Below, in pieces: positions 54,206 to 63,167 of a DNA stretch of 64,000 bases. Position numbers and translations under genes: made by a program. The number at the start of each line of letters is the position of its first letter. Position 1 is the stretch's first letter. This DNA comes from Desulfobulbus propionicus. GTDB lineage: Bacteria; Desulfobacterota; Desulfobulbia; Desulfobulbales; Desulfobulbaceae. The notes under the pieces are model-generated. The model had not been told where the DNA came from, searched no databases, and saw only the letters and a program-made list of their open reading frames with translations. The stretch lies in contig PDTD01000017.1 in the NCBI GenBank assembly GCA_002748755.1, positions 85,979-149,978 of the forward strand, read 5' to 3'.

Positions 54206-56860
54206 GCTGTTCATGGGATGGCTACTCTGCGTATCAATGCTGTATTTCTGCAGCGCCTTGTTCACTGTCGTGGTGGAGATCTGCCCCTCTGCCGCCAATG
54301 CCTGCAGGGCGGCGAGAACAACATGATAGCGGTCCACCCCGAAAAAAGCACGTAACTTGGACCGGGAATCACTCCGCCCATATCCGTCAGTGCCCAAAAC
54401 AGTCAGACGGTTAGGGACAAGCCTGCGCAGTTGTTCCCCGTACCCGCAAACGTAATCTGTGCTTAAGACAGCAGGGCCAATATGCCCTTGCATAACCGTT
54501 TCCACATAACTCTGTTTCGGTTTTCTGTCGGGATGCATCATGTTCCAACGTTCCACCTCCATGCCATCGCGATGCAGTTGGTTGATCCCCGGTACGGACC
54601 AGATGTCGGCCGCCACCTTGTACTCATTTTCCAGAAGTTCCGCCGCAGCCAAAACCTCCAGGAAAAGAGCACCGCTTCCCATCAACTGGACCCGCAGCTT
54701 GCCTTGCTTTCCCTTTTTAAAAAGATACATGCCCCTGGCAACACCTTCTTCAATCCCTTCCGGCATGGCCGGCTGGGGATAATTCTCATTGAACAGAGTG
54801 ATATAATAAAAAATTTCTTCTCCTTGGACATACATCCTCTCAATGCCCTGCCGAATAATCAGGGCAACCTCATAGGCAAAGGCCGGATCATAGGCGAGGC
54901 AATTGGGCACTGTTGACGCCAGCAGCAGACCATGTCCATCTCCATGCTGCAGGCCTTCACCATTGAGGGTCGTCCTGCCCGATGTGGCCCCCATGAGAAA
55001 ACCCTTGGCCCGAGCATCCCCAGCCATCCAGATCTGATCGCCGACCCGCTGAAATCCAAACATGGAGTAAAAGGTATAAAAAGGAATCATCGGAACACCA
55101 TAATTGCTATAGGCTGTTGCTGCGGCCACCCACGTGGAGATGGCGCCTGCCTCGGTGATCCCTTCCTCAAAAATTTGTCCGGCCGGGTCTTCTCTATACC
55201 AGGCCACCGTCTCGGCATCCTGTGGTTCGTACAGTTGTCCGCTCGGCGCATAAATCCCCAGTTGACGAAACATGCCCTCCATGCCAAAAGTTCGCGCCTC
55301 ATCAGGGATAATCGGCACAATGTTTTTACCGATATTGGTATCTTTTACCAAACTGCTCAACAGTCTGACAAAAGCCATGGTAGTAGAGAGTTTTCTCGCA
55401 CCTGTGGATTTCTGCAACGGAGCGAAATGTTTGTCCGCCGGAGGCTGAAGCGGGACAAAAAAGGTGTCTCGATATGGTACCGGTCCACCCATTTCCGCTC
55501 GTCGCTGCGCAAGAAAACGTGCCTCCTCACTGCCTTTTTCCGGTTTGATAAATGGCAGCTTTTCCAGTTGATCATCGGCAAGGGGAACATGAAATCGGTC
55601 GCGGAAGACCTTGAGTGACTCCAGATCCATTTTCTTGACATTATGCGCCACCATAACCGATTCACCGGCATGCCCCATACCGTAGCCCTTTATGGTTTTG
55701 ACCAGGATGACAGTCGGCCCGCCTTGATGTTGTGTTGCAGCGGCAAAAGCGGCATAGACCTTTCTGGGATCGTGGCCACCTCGGCTCATCTGCCACAGCT
55801 CTCGGTCGCTGATATCCTCTATTAAGGCCTGCAGTTGGGGATCGTCACCAAACATTATCTTCCGAAGATATTCTGGTCCACGGGCCTGAATGGTCTGAAA
55901 CTCTCCATCAACCATTGAGCCAAGTTTTTTGAGCAGCAGCCCCTTTTTATCGCGAGACAAGATTCGATCCCACTCACTGCCCCAGATCAACTTGATAACA
56001 TGCCAACCCGCACCACGAAAACGCCCTTCCAACTCCTGGATAATACTGGAATTCCCACGCACTGGTCCATCAAGCCGCTGCAGATTGCAGTTGACAACAA
56101 AAATCAGGTTATCAAGCTTCTCTCTCACGGCAAGGGTGAGCGCCCCCAGGGATTCCGGTTCATCCGATTCGCCGTCTCCCATAAAGACCCACACTTTTCT
56201 ATCCCCTGCTTCCTTGAGCCCCCGCTGGTCCATATAACGCATGAATCGCGCCTGGTGAATAGCGGCCATGGGGCCAAGTCCCATGGAAACAGTGGGGAAC
56301 TGCCAGAATTCCGGCATCAAATAGGGGTGGGGATAGGAAGACAATCCATGACCAGCCACTTCCTGGCGAAAATTCTCCAGCCGACTTTCCTCAAGCCGAC
56401 CCTCCACAAACGCCCTCGCGTAGATACCGGGTGAGCTATGGCCCTGGAAATATATCATATCCGCACCATGGGGTGCAGCAGGACCTCGAAAAAACCAGTT
56501 AAAGCCCACTTCATACATTGCCGAGACAGAGGTGTATGTGGCGATGTGGCCACCCAATCCTTTTCCGTCTTTATTGGCTTTTGCGACCATGGCCATGGCG
56601 TTCCACCTGACGTAGGCTGAGACATTCCTGGCAAGGAGAGATTGATCGGGTATTTTCTCGCCATCAGCAGGATCAATGGTGTTGCAATAGGGCGTTACTA
56701 TTCCAGGTTGAGTGGTAACGCCTTTATCGCGGGCCAGACGAACAATCTCCTGCAGCAGGTACTCTGCTTTTTCTGCGCCTTCATACTCAATTATACCTTC
56801 AAGAGATTCAAGCCAGTCCTGCGTTTCCTGTGGATCAGGATCGTTATAATAGGAACTCAT
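54203..56860 (-). CDS. aceE: Pyruvate dehydrogenase E1, homodimeric type
   Basis: The thiamine-diphosphate enzyme that decarboxylates pyruvate and acetylates E2. 885 residues, the length of the single-chain Gram-negative type. MGDGESDEPESLGALTLAVR with FVVNCNLQRLDGPVRGN forms the ThDP/Mg site, and GEGLQHGDGHGLLLASTVPN and TDYVCGYGEQLRRLVP are family-specific. The TAG stop is the outer triplet of a dispersed repeat. The reaction makes acetyl-CoA and NADH, which many anaerobes instead do with pyruvate:ferredoxin oxidoreductase. Confidence 0.96.
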   Translation of the reverse strand: MSSYYNDPDPQETQDWLESLEGIIEYEGAEKAEYLLQEIVRLARDKGVTTQPGIVTPYCNTIDPADGEKIPDQSLLARNVSAYVRWNAMAMVAKANKDGKGLGGHIATYTSVSAMYEVGFNWFFRGPAAPHGADMIYFQGHSSPGIYARAFVEGRLEESRLENFRQEVAGHGLSSYPHPYLMPEFWQFPTVSMGLGPMAAIHQARFMRYMDQRGLKEAGDRKVWVFMGDGESDEPESLGALTLAVREKLDNLIFVVNCNLQRLDGPVRGNSSIIQELEGRFRGAGWHVIKLIWGSEWDRILSRDKKGLLLKKLGSMVDGEFQTIQARGPEYLRKIMFGDDPQLQALIEDISDRELWQMSRGGHDPRKVYAAFAAATQHQGGPTVILVKTIKGYGMGHAGESVMVAHNVKKMDLESLKVFRDRFHVPLADDQLEKLPFIKPEKGSEEARFLAQRRAEMGGPVPYRDTFFVPLQPPADKHFAPLQKSTGARKLSTTMAFVRLLSSLVKDTNIGKNIVPIIPDEARTFGMEGMFRQLGIYAPSGQLYEPQDAETVAWYREDPAGQIFEEGITEAGAISTWVAAATAYSNYGVPMIPFYTFYSMFGFQRVGDQIWMAGDARAKGFLMGATSGRTTLNGEGLQHGDGHGLLLASTVPNCLAYDPAFAYEVALIIRQGIERMYVQGEEIFYYITLFNENYPQPAMPEGIEEGVARGMYLFKKGKQGKLRVQLMGSGALFLEVLAAAELLENEYKVAADIWSVPGINQLHRDGMEVERWNMMHPDRKPKQSYVETVMQGHIGPAVLSTDYVCGYGEQLRRLVPNRLTVLGTDGYGRSDSRSKLRAFFGVDRYHVVLAALQALAAEGQISTTTVNKALQKYSIDTQSSHPMNS

Positions 56861-57101
56861 ATTTTTCCTTGGGTATGAGGGGGATTCTTATACTATTCGG
56901 AACAACAACTACGTGAACTGAAAAGGACATATGGGCGCGCATGCCATGCGACATTTTGTATGATACCTACTATATCAAGGCACCAAGTGAAAAGTCAAGG
57001 TGCTGGGCAGCAGACAATATCGTTTCCTACCTACTCACGCAGTGATATACCCCATGGACTGCCCCCTATGTCAAGGTTAGAATAGAAAAATACCCATAAC
57101 C

Positions 57102-57236
57102 TCACCCGGATTTCTCATGAACATAGAGTCTTATTTGAGTTAATAGAAACAAATAAATAAGAAATCCGTAAGCAGACTCAAATTTAAACAAAATGTGCAT
57201 CTCGCTCAGCACAGGTAGTACCATCTTCAGCACCGC
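57102..57236. repeat. Dispersed TAGCCCGG element, left half
   Basis: It begins TCACCCGGATTTCTCATGAA, and carries AAGAAATCCGTAAGCAGACT, AAATTTAAACAAAATGTGCA and TAGTACCATCTTCAGCACC. The right half is absent. The rest of 56861-57449 holds no recognisable gene, although the aceE promoter must lie upstream of 56860. Confidence 0.65.
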
Positions 57237-57449
57237 ACCATAAAAAAAATATATCTCTTCATAAAGGAGAACCCTTTATCATTTCCGGTGAACAAGATGT
57301 GCCAGGCACTACAATATCCACTCTCACCAAGAAAAAGAAAAAACGATGATCCCCAGAAGGGATAAAAAACATCTTTGGTTCTCAGAAGGAAATGGTTGGA
57401 AATTCCATGCGTACAGCCAACCTCCATGGTGCTGCAAGGTGCGGGAATA

Positions 57450-58709
57450 CTATTCTTTTTTTGTGGGATACCCATGACCACCTTCCGGCTCGGGATCCGT
57501 TGAGGCCTCGTTTGATTTTTCTTTCGTGTTGTTAGTCCCTGTCTTCGGGGTTTCCGGTATGTCCTCCTGTTTATCCCTAGCAGGTGAGTCCGATTGAGTG
57601 GCTTTGTTCTCCTTGGCAGGTACTGTGGTCACAACCTGCTTCCGACTGAGCCCCACCTCGGGGAGGTAGGCATGGAAGGCCTTGCCGTAAATGTCCCACA
57701 GAGAAATAAACAGGGCCGCGATAATAGGTCCTAGAATGATGCCCAAAATGCCGAACATGGAAATGCCGCCGAGGGTCCCGAAGAGGACAAAGAGGTCATG
57801 CATTTCCGTGTCCTTACCCACCAGACGAGGACGGACAACATTGTCCAGATTTCCTGCCACAGCCCCACAGAGGATTGCAAGGATAAAGACGCCAGTAAAA
57901 TCGCCCGCCAGGGCCAGTATGATCAGCGCCGGCACCCAGATAATGGCTGTGCCGAATGCCGGTACAATGGACATAACAGCCATTACTGTCCCCCAGAAGA
58001 CCGATGCATGGATACCGGCAAAAGTAAAAGCCAGCCCACAAATCGAGCCCTGCATCATCCCGATAATCAGGGTCCCTTTCAGGGTTGCCGAGGCCACAGA
58101 GGTAAAGCGGTTAAGGAGCAGCTGTTCGTCGCGATCCTGGAGAGGCAGGAAGTAAAGAATTCTCTCAAGCAATATCTCGCCACTGTTGAGAAGATAAAAC
58201 ATGGCATAGAGCATGATGATGCTGCTGAACAGCGCATTGACGGTGAGCTTGGCTCCCGAGGAGAGATTGTCGATCAGAAAGGTAGTGACTATACCCACAA
58301 TCTGGCCGACTTTTTCTATCAGTACATCTCTGTAGGGGAGGAGCTGTTCTAGGTAGGGGATTTTTTCCAGGTAGCTCGCCAGACTGCTTGGCTCACTGAT
58401 AAAGACCTGTACCCAGGGAGTGATCGATTCGCCGACACTTATTGCCTGGGCCACGACCACACCGATCAGGACGCTCAGAGGAACAAGAACCAGGATCAGG
58501 ATGCCGAAAACCACAATCAAAGCGGCAATGTTGTCCCTACCATTGAGCCTGTGGGTCAGCCATTTATGCGTGGGCCTGAGCAGGGCAGAAAAGAGCCCGG
58601 CCATAAACAAAGGCATAAGAAACTGACTGATCATGGAAAGAAAGAGGGCGGTAATAGCCAGGACCAGAATGAGCAAAACCGATTTATTGACAATTTCGCG
58701 TGCGAGCAT
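57450..58709 (-). CDS. AI-2E family transporter (PerM/TqsA-like)
   Basis: A 419-residue membrane protein with about seven to eight spans. It has LPLFMAGLFSALLRPTHKWL near the N-terminus and the family-typical FVLFGTLGGISMFGILGIIL, then GPIIAALFISLWDIYG. A charged ~60-residue C-terminal tail (KENKATQSDSPARDKQE...) is extra. The family includes permeases with differing roles, so no substrate is assigned. It precedes the biotin gene by 8 nt only in reading order, since bioB is upstream on the same strand. Confidence 0.88.
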   Translation of the reverse strand: MLAREIVNKSVLLILVLAITALFLSMISQFLMPLFMAGLFSALLRPTHKWLTHRLNGRDNIAALIVVFGILILVLVPLSVLIGVVVAQAISVGESITPWVQVFISEPSSLASYLEKIPYLEQLLPYRDVLIEKVGQIVGIVTTFLIDNLSSGAKLTVNALFSSIIMLYAMFYLLNSGEILLERILYFLPLQDRDEQLLLNRFTSVASATLKGTLIIGMMQGSICGLAFTFAGIHASVFWGTVMAVMSIVPAFGTAIIWVPALIILALAGDFTGVFILAILCGAVAGNLDNVVRPRLVGKDTEMHDLFVLFGTLGGISMFGILGIILGPIIAALFISLWDIYGKAFHAYLPEVGLSRKQVVTTVPAKENKATQSDSPARDKQEDIPETPKTGTNNTKEKSNEASTDPEPEGGHGYPTKKE

Positions 58710-58717
58710 GGGGTGCC

Positions 58718-59731
58718 TCAGCCCTCTACAACGGCCGTCTTCAGCTCAAGATGGCTGGCGTTGTGATCAAAGGTGTAGCCGAGATGGCTCAGTTGGAGCA
58801 GGTCCTCTGTCATGCCGGAGCCTGCAGTGGTGAGATAGTTTCCCACGATGGCACCGTTAGCGCCGACCGTGAAACAGCGATACTGGGCCAGCCCCATCTG
58901 CTGCCGACCGCCGGCCATGCGGATGACAGCCCTGGGGTTGATCAACCTGAACAATGCAACAACGGTCAGTATTTCTTCAATGTCAAGCGGCTGCACCTGC
59001 TCCAGAGGCGTACCCTGTATTGGGGTCAGGATATTAATGGGGATGGAAAAGATCTCCATCTCCCGAAGCTCCATGGCCAGGACAATCCTATCATCCATGG
59101 ATTCTCCCATACCTATAATGCCGCCTGAGCAAAGACTCATCCCTGCCTTGCTGGCAATCTTGAGTGTTTCGACCTTTTCTGCCCAGGTATGGGTGGTGCA
59201 AATTTTGGGGAAATACTCCTGGTTCGCTTCCAGGTTGCAGTGATACCGTGACACCCCAGCAGTAACCAGACTATCGGCAATTGCAGGGGAGAGCATCCCG
59301 GTGGAAGCGCAAAGCGCCATGGAGGTTGTCGCTGCAATTTCATGGTACAGGGATGTCAGCTGGGAAAGGGTTTTCGCATTGAGACTCCGACCGGCTGTAA
59401 CCAGTGAAAGCCTGTGCACGCCATGCTGGTCGTTGTCCATGGCCATGGCCATGGACACACCCTGCTCAATCATGGTGTAGGTTTCAACACCGGCATGATG
59501 CCTGGCTGATTGGGCGCAAAAACGACAATTTTCCGAACAATTGCCGCTTCGGGCGTTGATAATTGAACAGAGATGAAAATGATTGCCCATACAATGTCTG
59601 CGCACTTTGTCGGCAGCCTGGAACAGAGGAGCCTTGTCAGGCAAGGCGGCCAGCGCTCGTGCATCATCAAGATCTATTGGCGTACCATGGATCACCTGTT
59701 CAGAAAGGGTGCTGAGAGTCTTGGAAGTCAT
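58718..59731 (-). CDS. bioB: Biotin synthase BioB
   Basis: A radical-SAM enzyme that inserts sulfur into dethiobiotin. 337 residues. The [4Fe-4S] motif reads NCSENCRFCAQSARH (CxxxCxxC), followed by the family segments LCASTGMLSPAIADSL, YHCNLEANQEYFPKI and CSGGIIGMGESMDDRI, with the [2Fe-2S]-binding Cys and Arg set. No other bio gene is adjacent. Biotin uptake genes are in the same window at 14.7-16.7 kb. It overlaps the Cys-cluster gene by 4 nt. Confidence 0.95.
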   Translation of the reverse strand: MTSKTLSTLSEQVIHGTPIDLDDARALAALPDKAPLFQAADKVRRHCMGNHFHLCSIINARSGNCSENCRFCAQSARHHAGVETYTMIEQGVSMAMAMDNDQHGVHRLSLVTAGRSLNAKTLSQLTSLYHEIAATTSMALCASTGMLSPAIADSLVTAGVSRYHCNLEANQEYFPKICTTHTWAEKVETLKIASKAGMSLCSGGIIGMGESMDDRIVLAMELREMEIFSIPINILTPIQGTPLEQVQPLDIEEILTVVALFRLINPRAVIRMAGGRQQMGLAQYRCFTVGANGAIVGNYLTTAGSGMTEDLLQLSHLGYTFDHNASHLELKTAVVEG

Positions 59732-60372
59732 AGACCGTTCTCCTCACCTTGTAAGCATGATTGAATGTCCTGGGGGGGACCCTGTTCAATCATCTCGGCA
59801 ATGGTCATTTTGATACGCGGGTACAGGTGCCGTTTGTGACCAAGAACCCGTGATTCCAGCAGTGCCAGTCGTTTGTAGAGATCGGTCCTGTCCATGGCCG
59901 GAGCCTCTATTTCGGCCTGGTACCTTTGCTTGACGTTTTCCTGGCAGCGAAAACAGCCAGGAAAACGCATGCTTTGTCCGTCTGGACGGGTCAGGGTGGC
60001 AGGAACCCCGTGGGTCCTGCAGATCATTAGCCTGTGGCTATATAAGCTGCACAACCCGTTGCCATCAAGGAGTGGACAAGGAATTTGTGGTCGTATCTGC
60101 TGCCTGATAAGACGTGTACTTTCCGATACATACGCAGAGGCCTGCTCCATAATACGGTCACGCTGCACAGCCTCAAGCTTGCGTAGACCTTCCCAGAGGT
60201 ACGCCCATTCACAGTAGGTATAGTGCAAAAAATAGGAGTCGCAGCAGTTATCAGGACACCCCTGACAGGTCAAAGAAACCTGCTCAGCGGTCTGCTCATA
60301 GCACTCTTCCATGGTGGCATAAATTGCCGTCATTTCGCTGGAGAGTTCTGGTGGTAAGAGTAATTCACCCAT
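59728..60372 (-). CDS. YkgJ-family cysteine cluster protein
   Basis: A 214-residue cytoplasmic protein with a Cys-rich metal-binding pattern (CQGCPDNCCDSYFLHYTYCEW, then CPLLDGNGLCSLYSHRLMIC and FPGCFRCQ), typical of the YkgJ/CxxCxxCC zinc/iron-chelating group. Its stop overlaps bioB's start (ATGA), so the two are coupled. A role in iron-sulfur supply to BioB is a guess from this. Confidence 0.8.
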   Translation of the reverse strand: MGELLLPPELSSEMTAIYATMEECYEQTAEQVSLTCQGCPDNCCDSYFLHYTYCEWAYLWEGLRKLEAVQRDRIMEQASAYVSESTRLIRQQIRPQIPCPLLDGNGLCSLYSHRLMICRTHGVPATLTRPDGQSMRFPGCFRCQENVKQRYQAEIEAPAMDRTDLYKRLALLESRVLGHKRHLYPRIKMTIAEMIEQGPPQDIQSCLQGEENGL

Positions 60373-60378
60373 GAAAAA

Positions 60379-60960
60379 CTATCCCTTTGAAGGGGATTCC
60401 TCAAAATATTGCACACGATACGTTTCCACTTCTAGCCGGTCGTACAGCCAAGCGTTTTCCTCCAAACCGTTTTTTCGACAGAGGTGATTTAAAAAAAGAT
60501 CCGGCTGTGGGAGCTTGTTCCATACCTGGGGCAGAAAGGTGGCGCTCGAACCGGCGGCTGAACGAAGGATGACACCATCTTGATGAGGAGTCAGGAGAGA
60601 GGGCAGTTCGTATCCCTTGGTATAGTTCAGTCTTCGGGGTTTGCTGAGTAGAGATACTTCGATATGCAGAGACGGAACTTCAGAAGACACAACCGGCTGG
60701 AACCGGTGATCATGGAAAGCGGCATTGACTGCATGGCGGCGTACGGCATCCAGTAACGGTTCAATAGCCCGCAGACTGCCAACACAGCCTCGTAAGGCCG
60801 CCCGTTTATACAATGATACAAAGACACCACTCTGGATGAAAAAGACAGGGTCGTTCAGTTTTGTTGCAAAGACAGGAGTGGACACCATCATATGCAGATG
60901 GTGCTCAATTTCCTGCCGTGCAAGCTGGACTAAAACCTCTCCCTGCTTTTGGTTCAGCAC
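60379..60960 (-). CDS. AMMECR1-domain protein
   Basis: A 193-residue AMMECR1-family protein: FVSLYKRAALRGCVGSLRAI contains the LRGCxG motif, with VSSEVPSLHIEVSLLSKPR and HQDGVILRSAAGSSATFLPQ as further conserved parts. The molecular function is unknown. It starts at ATG 60960 and lies 6 nt before the YkgJ gene, so AMMECR1-YkgJ-bioB form one unit. Confidence 0.88.
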   Translation of the reverse strand: MLNQKQGEVLVQLARQEIEHHLHMMVSTPVFATKLNDPVFFIQSGVFVSLYKRAALRGCVGSLRAIEPLLDAVRRHAVNAAFHDHRFQPVVSSEVPSLHIEVSLLSKPRRLNYTKGYELPSLLTPHQDGVILRSAAGSSATFLPQVWNKLPQPDLFLNHLCRKNGLEENAWLYDRLEVETYRVQYFEESPSKG

Positions 60961-61048
60961 AATTCACTCCTCCACCAGGCATGTATTTCTGGCCAGCTTC
61001 GTACTGTATTTCAGATACCAATGATGTCAACCATGTTGTGCAGTTTTT

Positions 61049-61270
61049 TAGTCCGAACACCTCATGAATATTGAGCACAACTAATAAAAAAACAAATAAA
61101 AAACATCTAGCTATAAGTTTTTTTTATAAAAATGCTCCAGATTGTTCACCAAAGGTTTGCCCAAGCGGCACCATCTTCGGCAGTCTTTTGCCCACAAATA
61201 AAGGATACGCTCATGTACTGCCAACAACCTTGGATCTGGCCCCGCCTGAGCTAATGAGAAATCCGGACTA
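61049..61270. repeat. Dispersed TAGCCCGG element, complete, 222 bp
   Basis: The ends are TAGTCCGAACACCTCATGAA and GCTAATGAGAAATCCGGACTA. The interior has TTGTTCACCAAAGGTTTGCC, GGCACCATCTTCGGCAGTC and GGATCTGGCCCCGCCTGAGC. The left third is A/T-rich. It is the best reference copy together with that at 53982. Confidence 0.9.
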
Positions 61271-61438
61271 AAAACCAGAGCTGATATCTCAAGGTCGAAA
61301 TCCTCCAATTATAAGGTGTCCTGCGGGGGCGGCAAGGGCACAAAAACAATCCCTGAGGCAAAGGGCAGGTCTCTGGATGAAGCCAAGGACAGGCGGAACA
61401 CTGCACCGCAAAGAAACTCTAATTGTGAGCTTTTCCAG

Positions 61439-61466
61439 TTGACTTCCGTTTAAAGAAAGGTATTAT
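61439..61466 (+). promoter_or_regulatory. Sigma-70 promoter of tRNA-Arg
   Basis: A TTGACT -35 box and a TATTAT -10 box with a 16-nt spacer, about 50 nt upstream of the tRNA. Confidence 0.7.
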
Positions 61467-61517
61467 ATTTTCTTCAGTAAAAACAATCCCAGCATTCGGA
61501 CAGAGTAGAGGATGGGC

Positions 61518-61594
61518 GCACCCGTAGCTCAGCTGGATAGAGCATCGGACTTCGAATCCGAGAGTCGGGGGTTCGAATCCCTCCGGGTGTGCCA
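61518..61594 (+). tRNA. tRNA-Arg (anticodon UCG)
   Basis: The 77-nt cloverleaf includes an encoded CCA. Acceptor GCACCCG pairs with CGGGTGT, the D-arm is GCTC/GAGC, and the anticodon stem TCGGA/TCCGA holds the loop CTTCGAA (anticodon TCG). The T-arm is GGGGG-TTCGAAT-CCCTC. Confidence 0.95.
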
Positions 61595-61640
61595 GTGGTA
61601 TAAAAATTTTGGTTCATCCGGCCAATCCCTGCCCGGAATT

Positions 61641-61985
61641 ATGCAAGTCATAGAGTCGTACTTTGACTATTCATTCTCCCTCCACCCACTAGCAGGACTC
61701 TTCATTATTCTGACTGTATTGGTAATGCCTGCAAGCTGGGCATTGGAGATGCTCATGAGAAAGACGGGTCCCCCCCTCCTTAGATATACTATCGGTGGCG
61801 TTAGAGAACTCTCAACTGCAGTAAACTTGAAAAAAGGAGAAAAGATAGAGGTTCATGGAGCGCCCGCTTTCTTTCTGTGGCAAGGAAGACAAGAACCTGC
61901 ACCTTCCCTTTGCATAGGAAAGATCGTCTCTTGGTGGCTCAAGGTACTCATGGCAGGAGAGATTGCACCTTCTCTCCACACCTAG
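61641..61985 (+). CDS. Small membrane protein, hypothetical
   Basis: A 114-residue frame from ATG 61641 with one strong hydrophobic segment (LAGLFIILTVLVMPASWALE), followed by a soluble region (LKKGEKIEVHGAPAFFLWQG). No ribosome site is obvious. The longer frame from 61512 reads through the tRNA and is not used. Family unknown. Confidence 0.4.
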   Translation: MQVIESYFDYSFSLHPLAGLFIILTVLVMPASWALEMLMRKTGPPLLRYTIGGVRELSTAVNLKKGEKIEVHGAPAFFLWQGRQEPAPSLCIGKIVSWWLKVLMAGEIAPSLHT

Positions 61986-62038
61986 GCCTGGTCTAATAAG
62001 CAACCGAGTTCAAAACCAAGTCAGGCTTCCTACCTGTT

Positions 62039-62761
62039 TTACAAGTCTTTATAAAGGAGCAGGGCGACCGCCACTGCAGCGAGGGGCTCGCGATCCGCAG
62101 GAGATAGATCTGACGCGAAATGGACGGATCCCGCATTAAGAACATCGACGGCCATAACAGGGCGCGATCTGCGGGACACTATATAACCAGTAGGATCCAC
62201 AAGAGGAATGGACGAACCCGCCAGCCGGTGCGAACCTGTAACCCTATACGTTGTCGTACCGTTAGCGAAAACCCCTTTCAAAACGGTATCGCTGTTGCCT
62301 TCGGCTACATTGAGAGTCCAGGGCGTTTCACTGCCATCGCTCCCCATACGGACCACGTAACTCGTTTTGTGGCCGATGCCCCAAGTAAGATCGCCGCCGA
62401 TGACTTGTCCCATGACGTCTTTCTGCACTACACCTGTGACTGCCTGGGCGCGCCAAACAGTGCCATTAGGGGTACGTAAAGAGTACTCCAACTTCTGGCG
62501 GGCGGAAGACTTTTGAAAAAAGACAATACCCCAAGTGAAGCGATTGGACCAACCACGGTGGACATCGTATACCTCATAGGGGCCAAACGAAAAGGTCTCC
62601 GACAGTTTAAAATCGTTCCGACCTTCGCAGACCAAAAAATCACTGTGGCCCTCAAGGCCGGGGGGAACAGCCATACGAGCAGCTTGGCAGCCAGATAAAG
62701 CAAGGGCTGCAAGAATAAAGAACAACCGAAGAAATGGTGACGTGGTATATTTCAATTTCAT
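62039..62761 (-). CDS. Lipoprotein, hypothetical
   Basis: 240 residues with a lipobox (LFFILAALALSGC, Cys25). The mature part is beta-rich (FSFGPYEVYDVHRGWSNRFT, YVVRMGSDGSETPWTLNVAE). The second residues after Cys (QA) do not include Asp, so outer-membrane sorting is likely. I do not recognise the family. It is monocistronic, convergent with the small ORF at 61641. Confidence 0.75.
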   Translation of the reverse strand: MKLKYTTSPFLRLFFILAALALSGCQAARMAVPPGLEGHSDFLVCEGRNDFKLSETFSFGPYEVYDVHRGWSNRFTWGIVFFQKSSARQKLEYSLRTPNGTVWRAQAVTGVVQKDVMGQVIGGDLTWGIGHKTSYVVRMGSDGSETPWTLNVAEGNSDTVLKGVFANGTTTYRVTGSHRLAGSSIPLVDPTGYIVSRRSRPVMAVDVLNAGSVHFASDLSPADREPLAAVAVALLLYKDL

Positions 62762-62840
62762 AACCTCAACCTAACAAAGGTATAAAATTTGTCAATCCAA
62801 TTCGTTCAGCAGCCAGAGGCATGTAGCTTTTGACGTTCAG

Positions 62841-62925
62841 TGAGCCCAGATTTCTCATCAGCTCAGGTAGTCTCAGGTTCGAGAGTTTTTGGTAACTCAT
62901 TATACTTGGCTGGAGTTTAGAGTTT
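62841..62925. repeat. Dispersed TAGCCCGG element, left fragment (reverse type)
   Basis: TGAGCCCAGATTTCTCATCA, then GCTCAGGTAGTCTCAGGTTC and GGTAACTCATTATACTTGGC match other copies. The other end is missing. Confidence 0.6.
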
Positions 62926-62930
62926 CGTAG

Positions 62931-62963
62931 CCCTTTTCCTATTGCTTGTTGCTAGGGAAAGGG
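62931..62963. repeat. Inverted repeat, 11-bp arms
   Basis: CCCTTTTCCTA and TAGGGAAAGGG pair (one G-T) around an 11-nt loop. It is followed by CCTAAAAAA rather than T residues, so in the minus direction it could act as a terminator. Confidence 0.45.
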
Positions 62964-63012
62964 CCTAAAAAATAAACAAGCGTTGTCTTTTTTCTCCTGA
63001 GAAAGCCTGGTG

Positions 63013-63042
63013 TCCAGAAAGAAAAAATGTAACCTTTCTGGA
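63013..63042. repeat. Hairpin, 9-bp perfect stem
   Basis: TCCAGAAAG and CTTTCTGGA pair around a 12-nt A-rich loop. No T-run follows. It may mark the edge of the decayed IS region. Confidence 0.4.
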
Positions 63043-63167
63043 TGCCACTATGGAAAACAAAGGATGCTCTACCATCCCCTGTATCCTGTTTGAGAGTATC
63101 ACATATCTCACCAGGACTCTACCACTTCGTTCAGTACAACATTTATTGAGTTACCGATTGGAGCCAT

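Noticed and set aside
57227-57481. 84-residue minus-strand ORF downstream of the AI-2E transporter
   Set aside because: No ribosome site or protein-like pattern. It overlaps a repeat fragment and the transporter's 3' end.
61512-61640. ORF beginning MGAPVAQLDRASDFESESR upstream of the small membrane protein
   Set aside because: This is the tRNA-Arg gene read as protein, a common artefact. The real start, if any, is at 61641.
1181-62925. Interpretation of the dispersed repeat as a CRISPR array
   Set aside because: Copies are kilobases apart, longer than CRISPR repeats and have inverted ends. No regular spacers exist.
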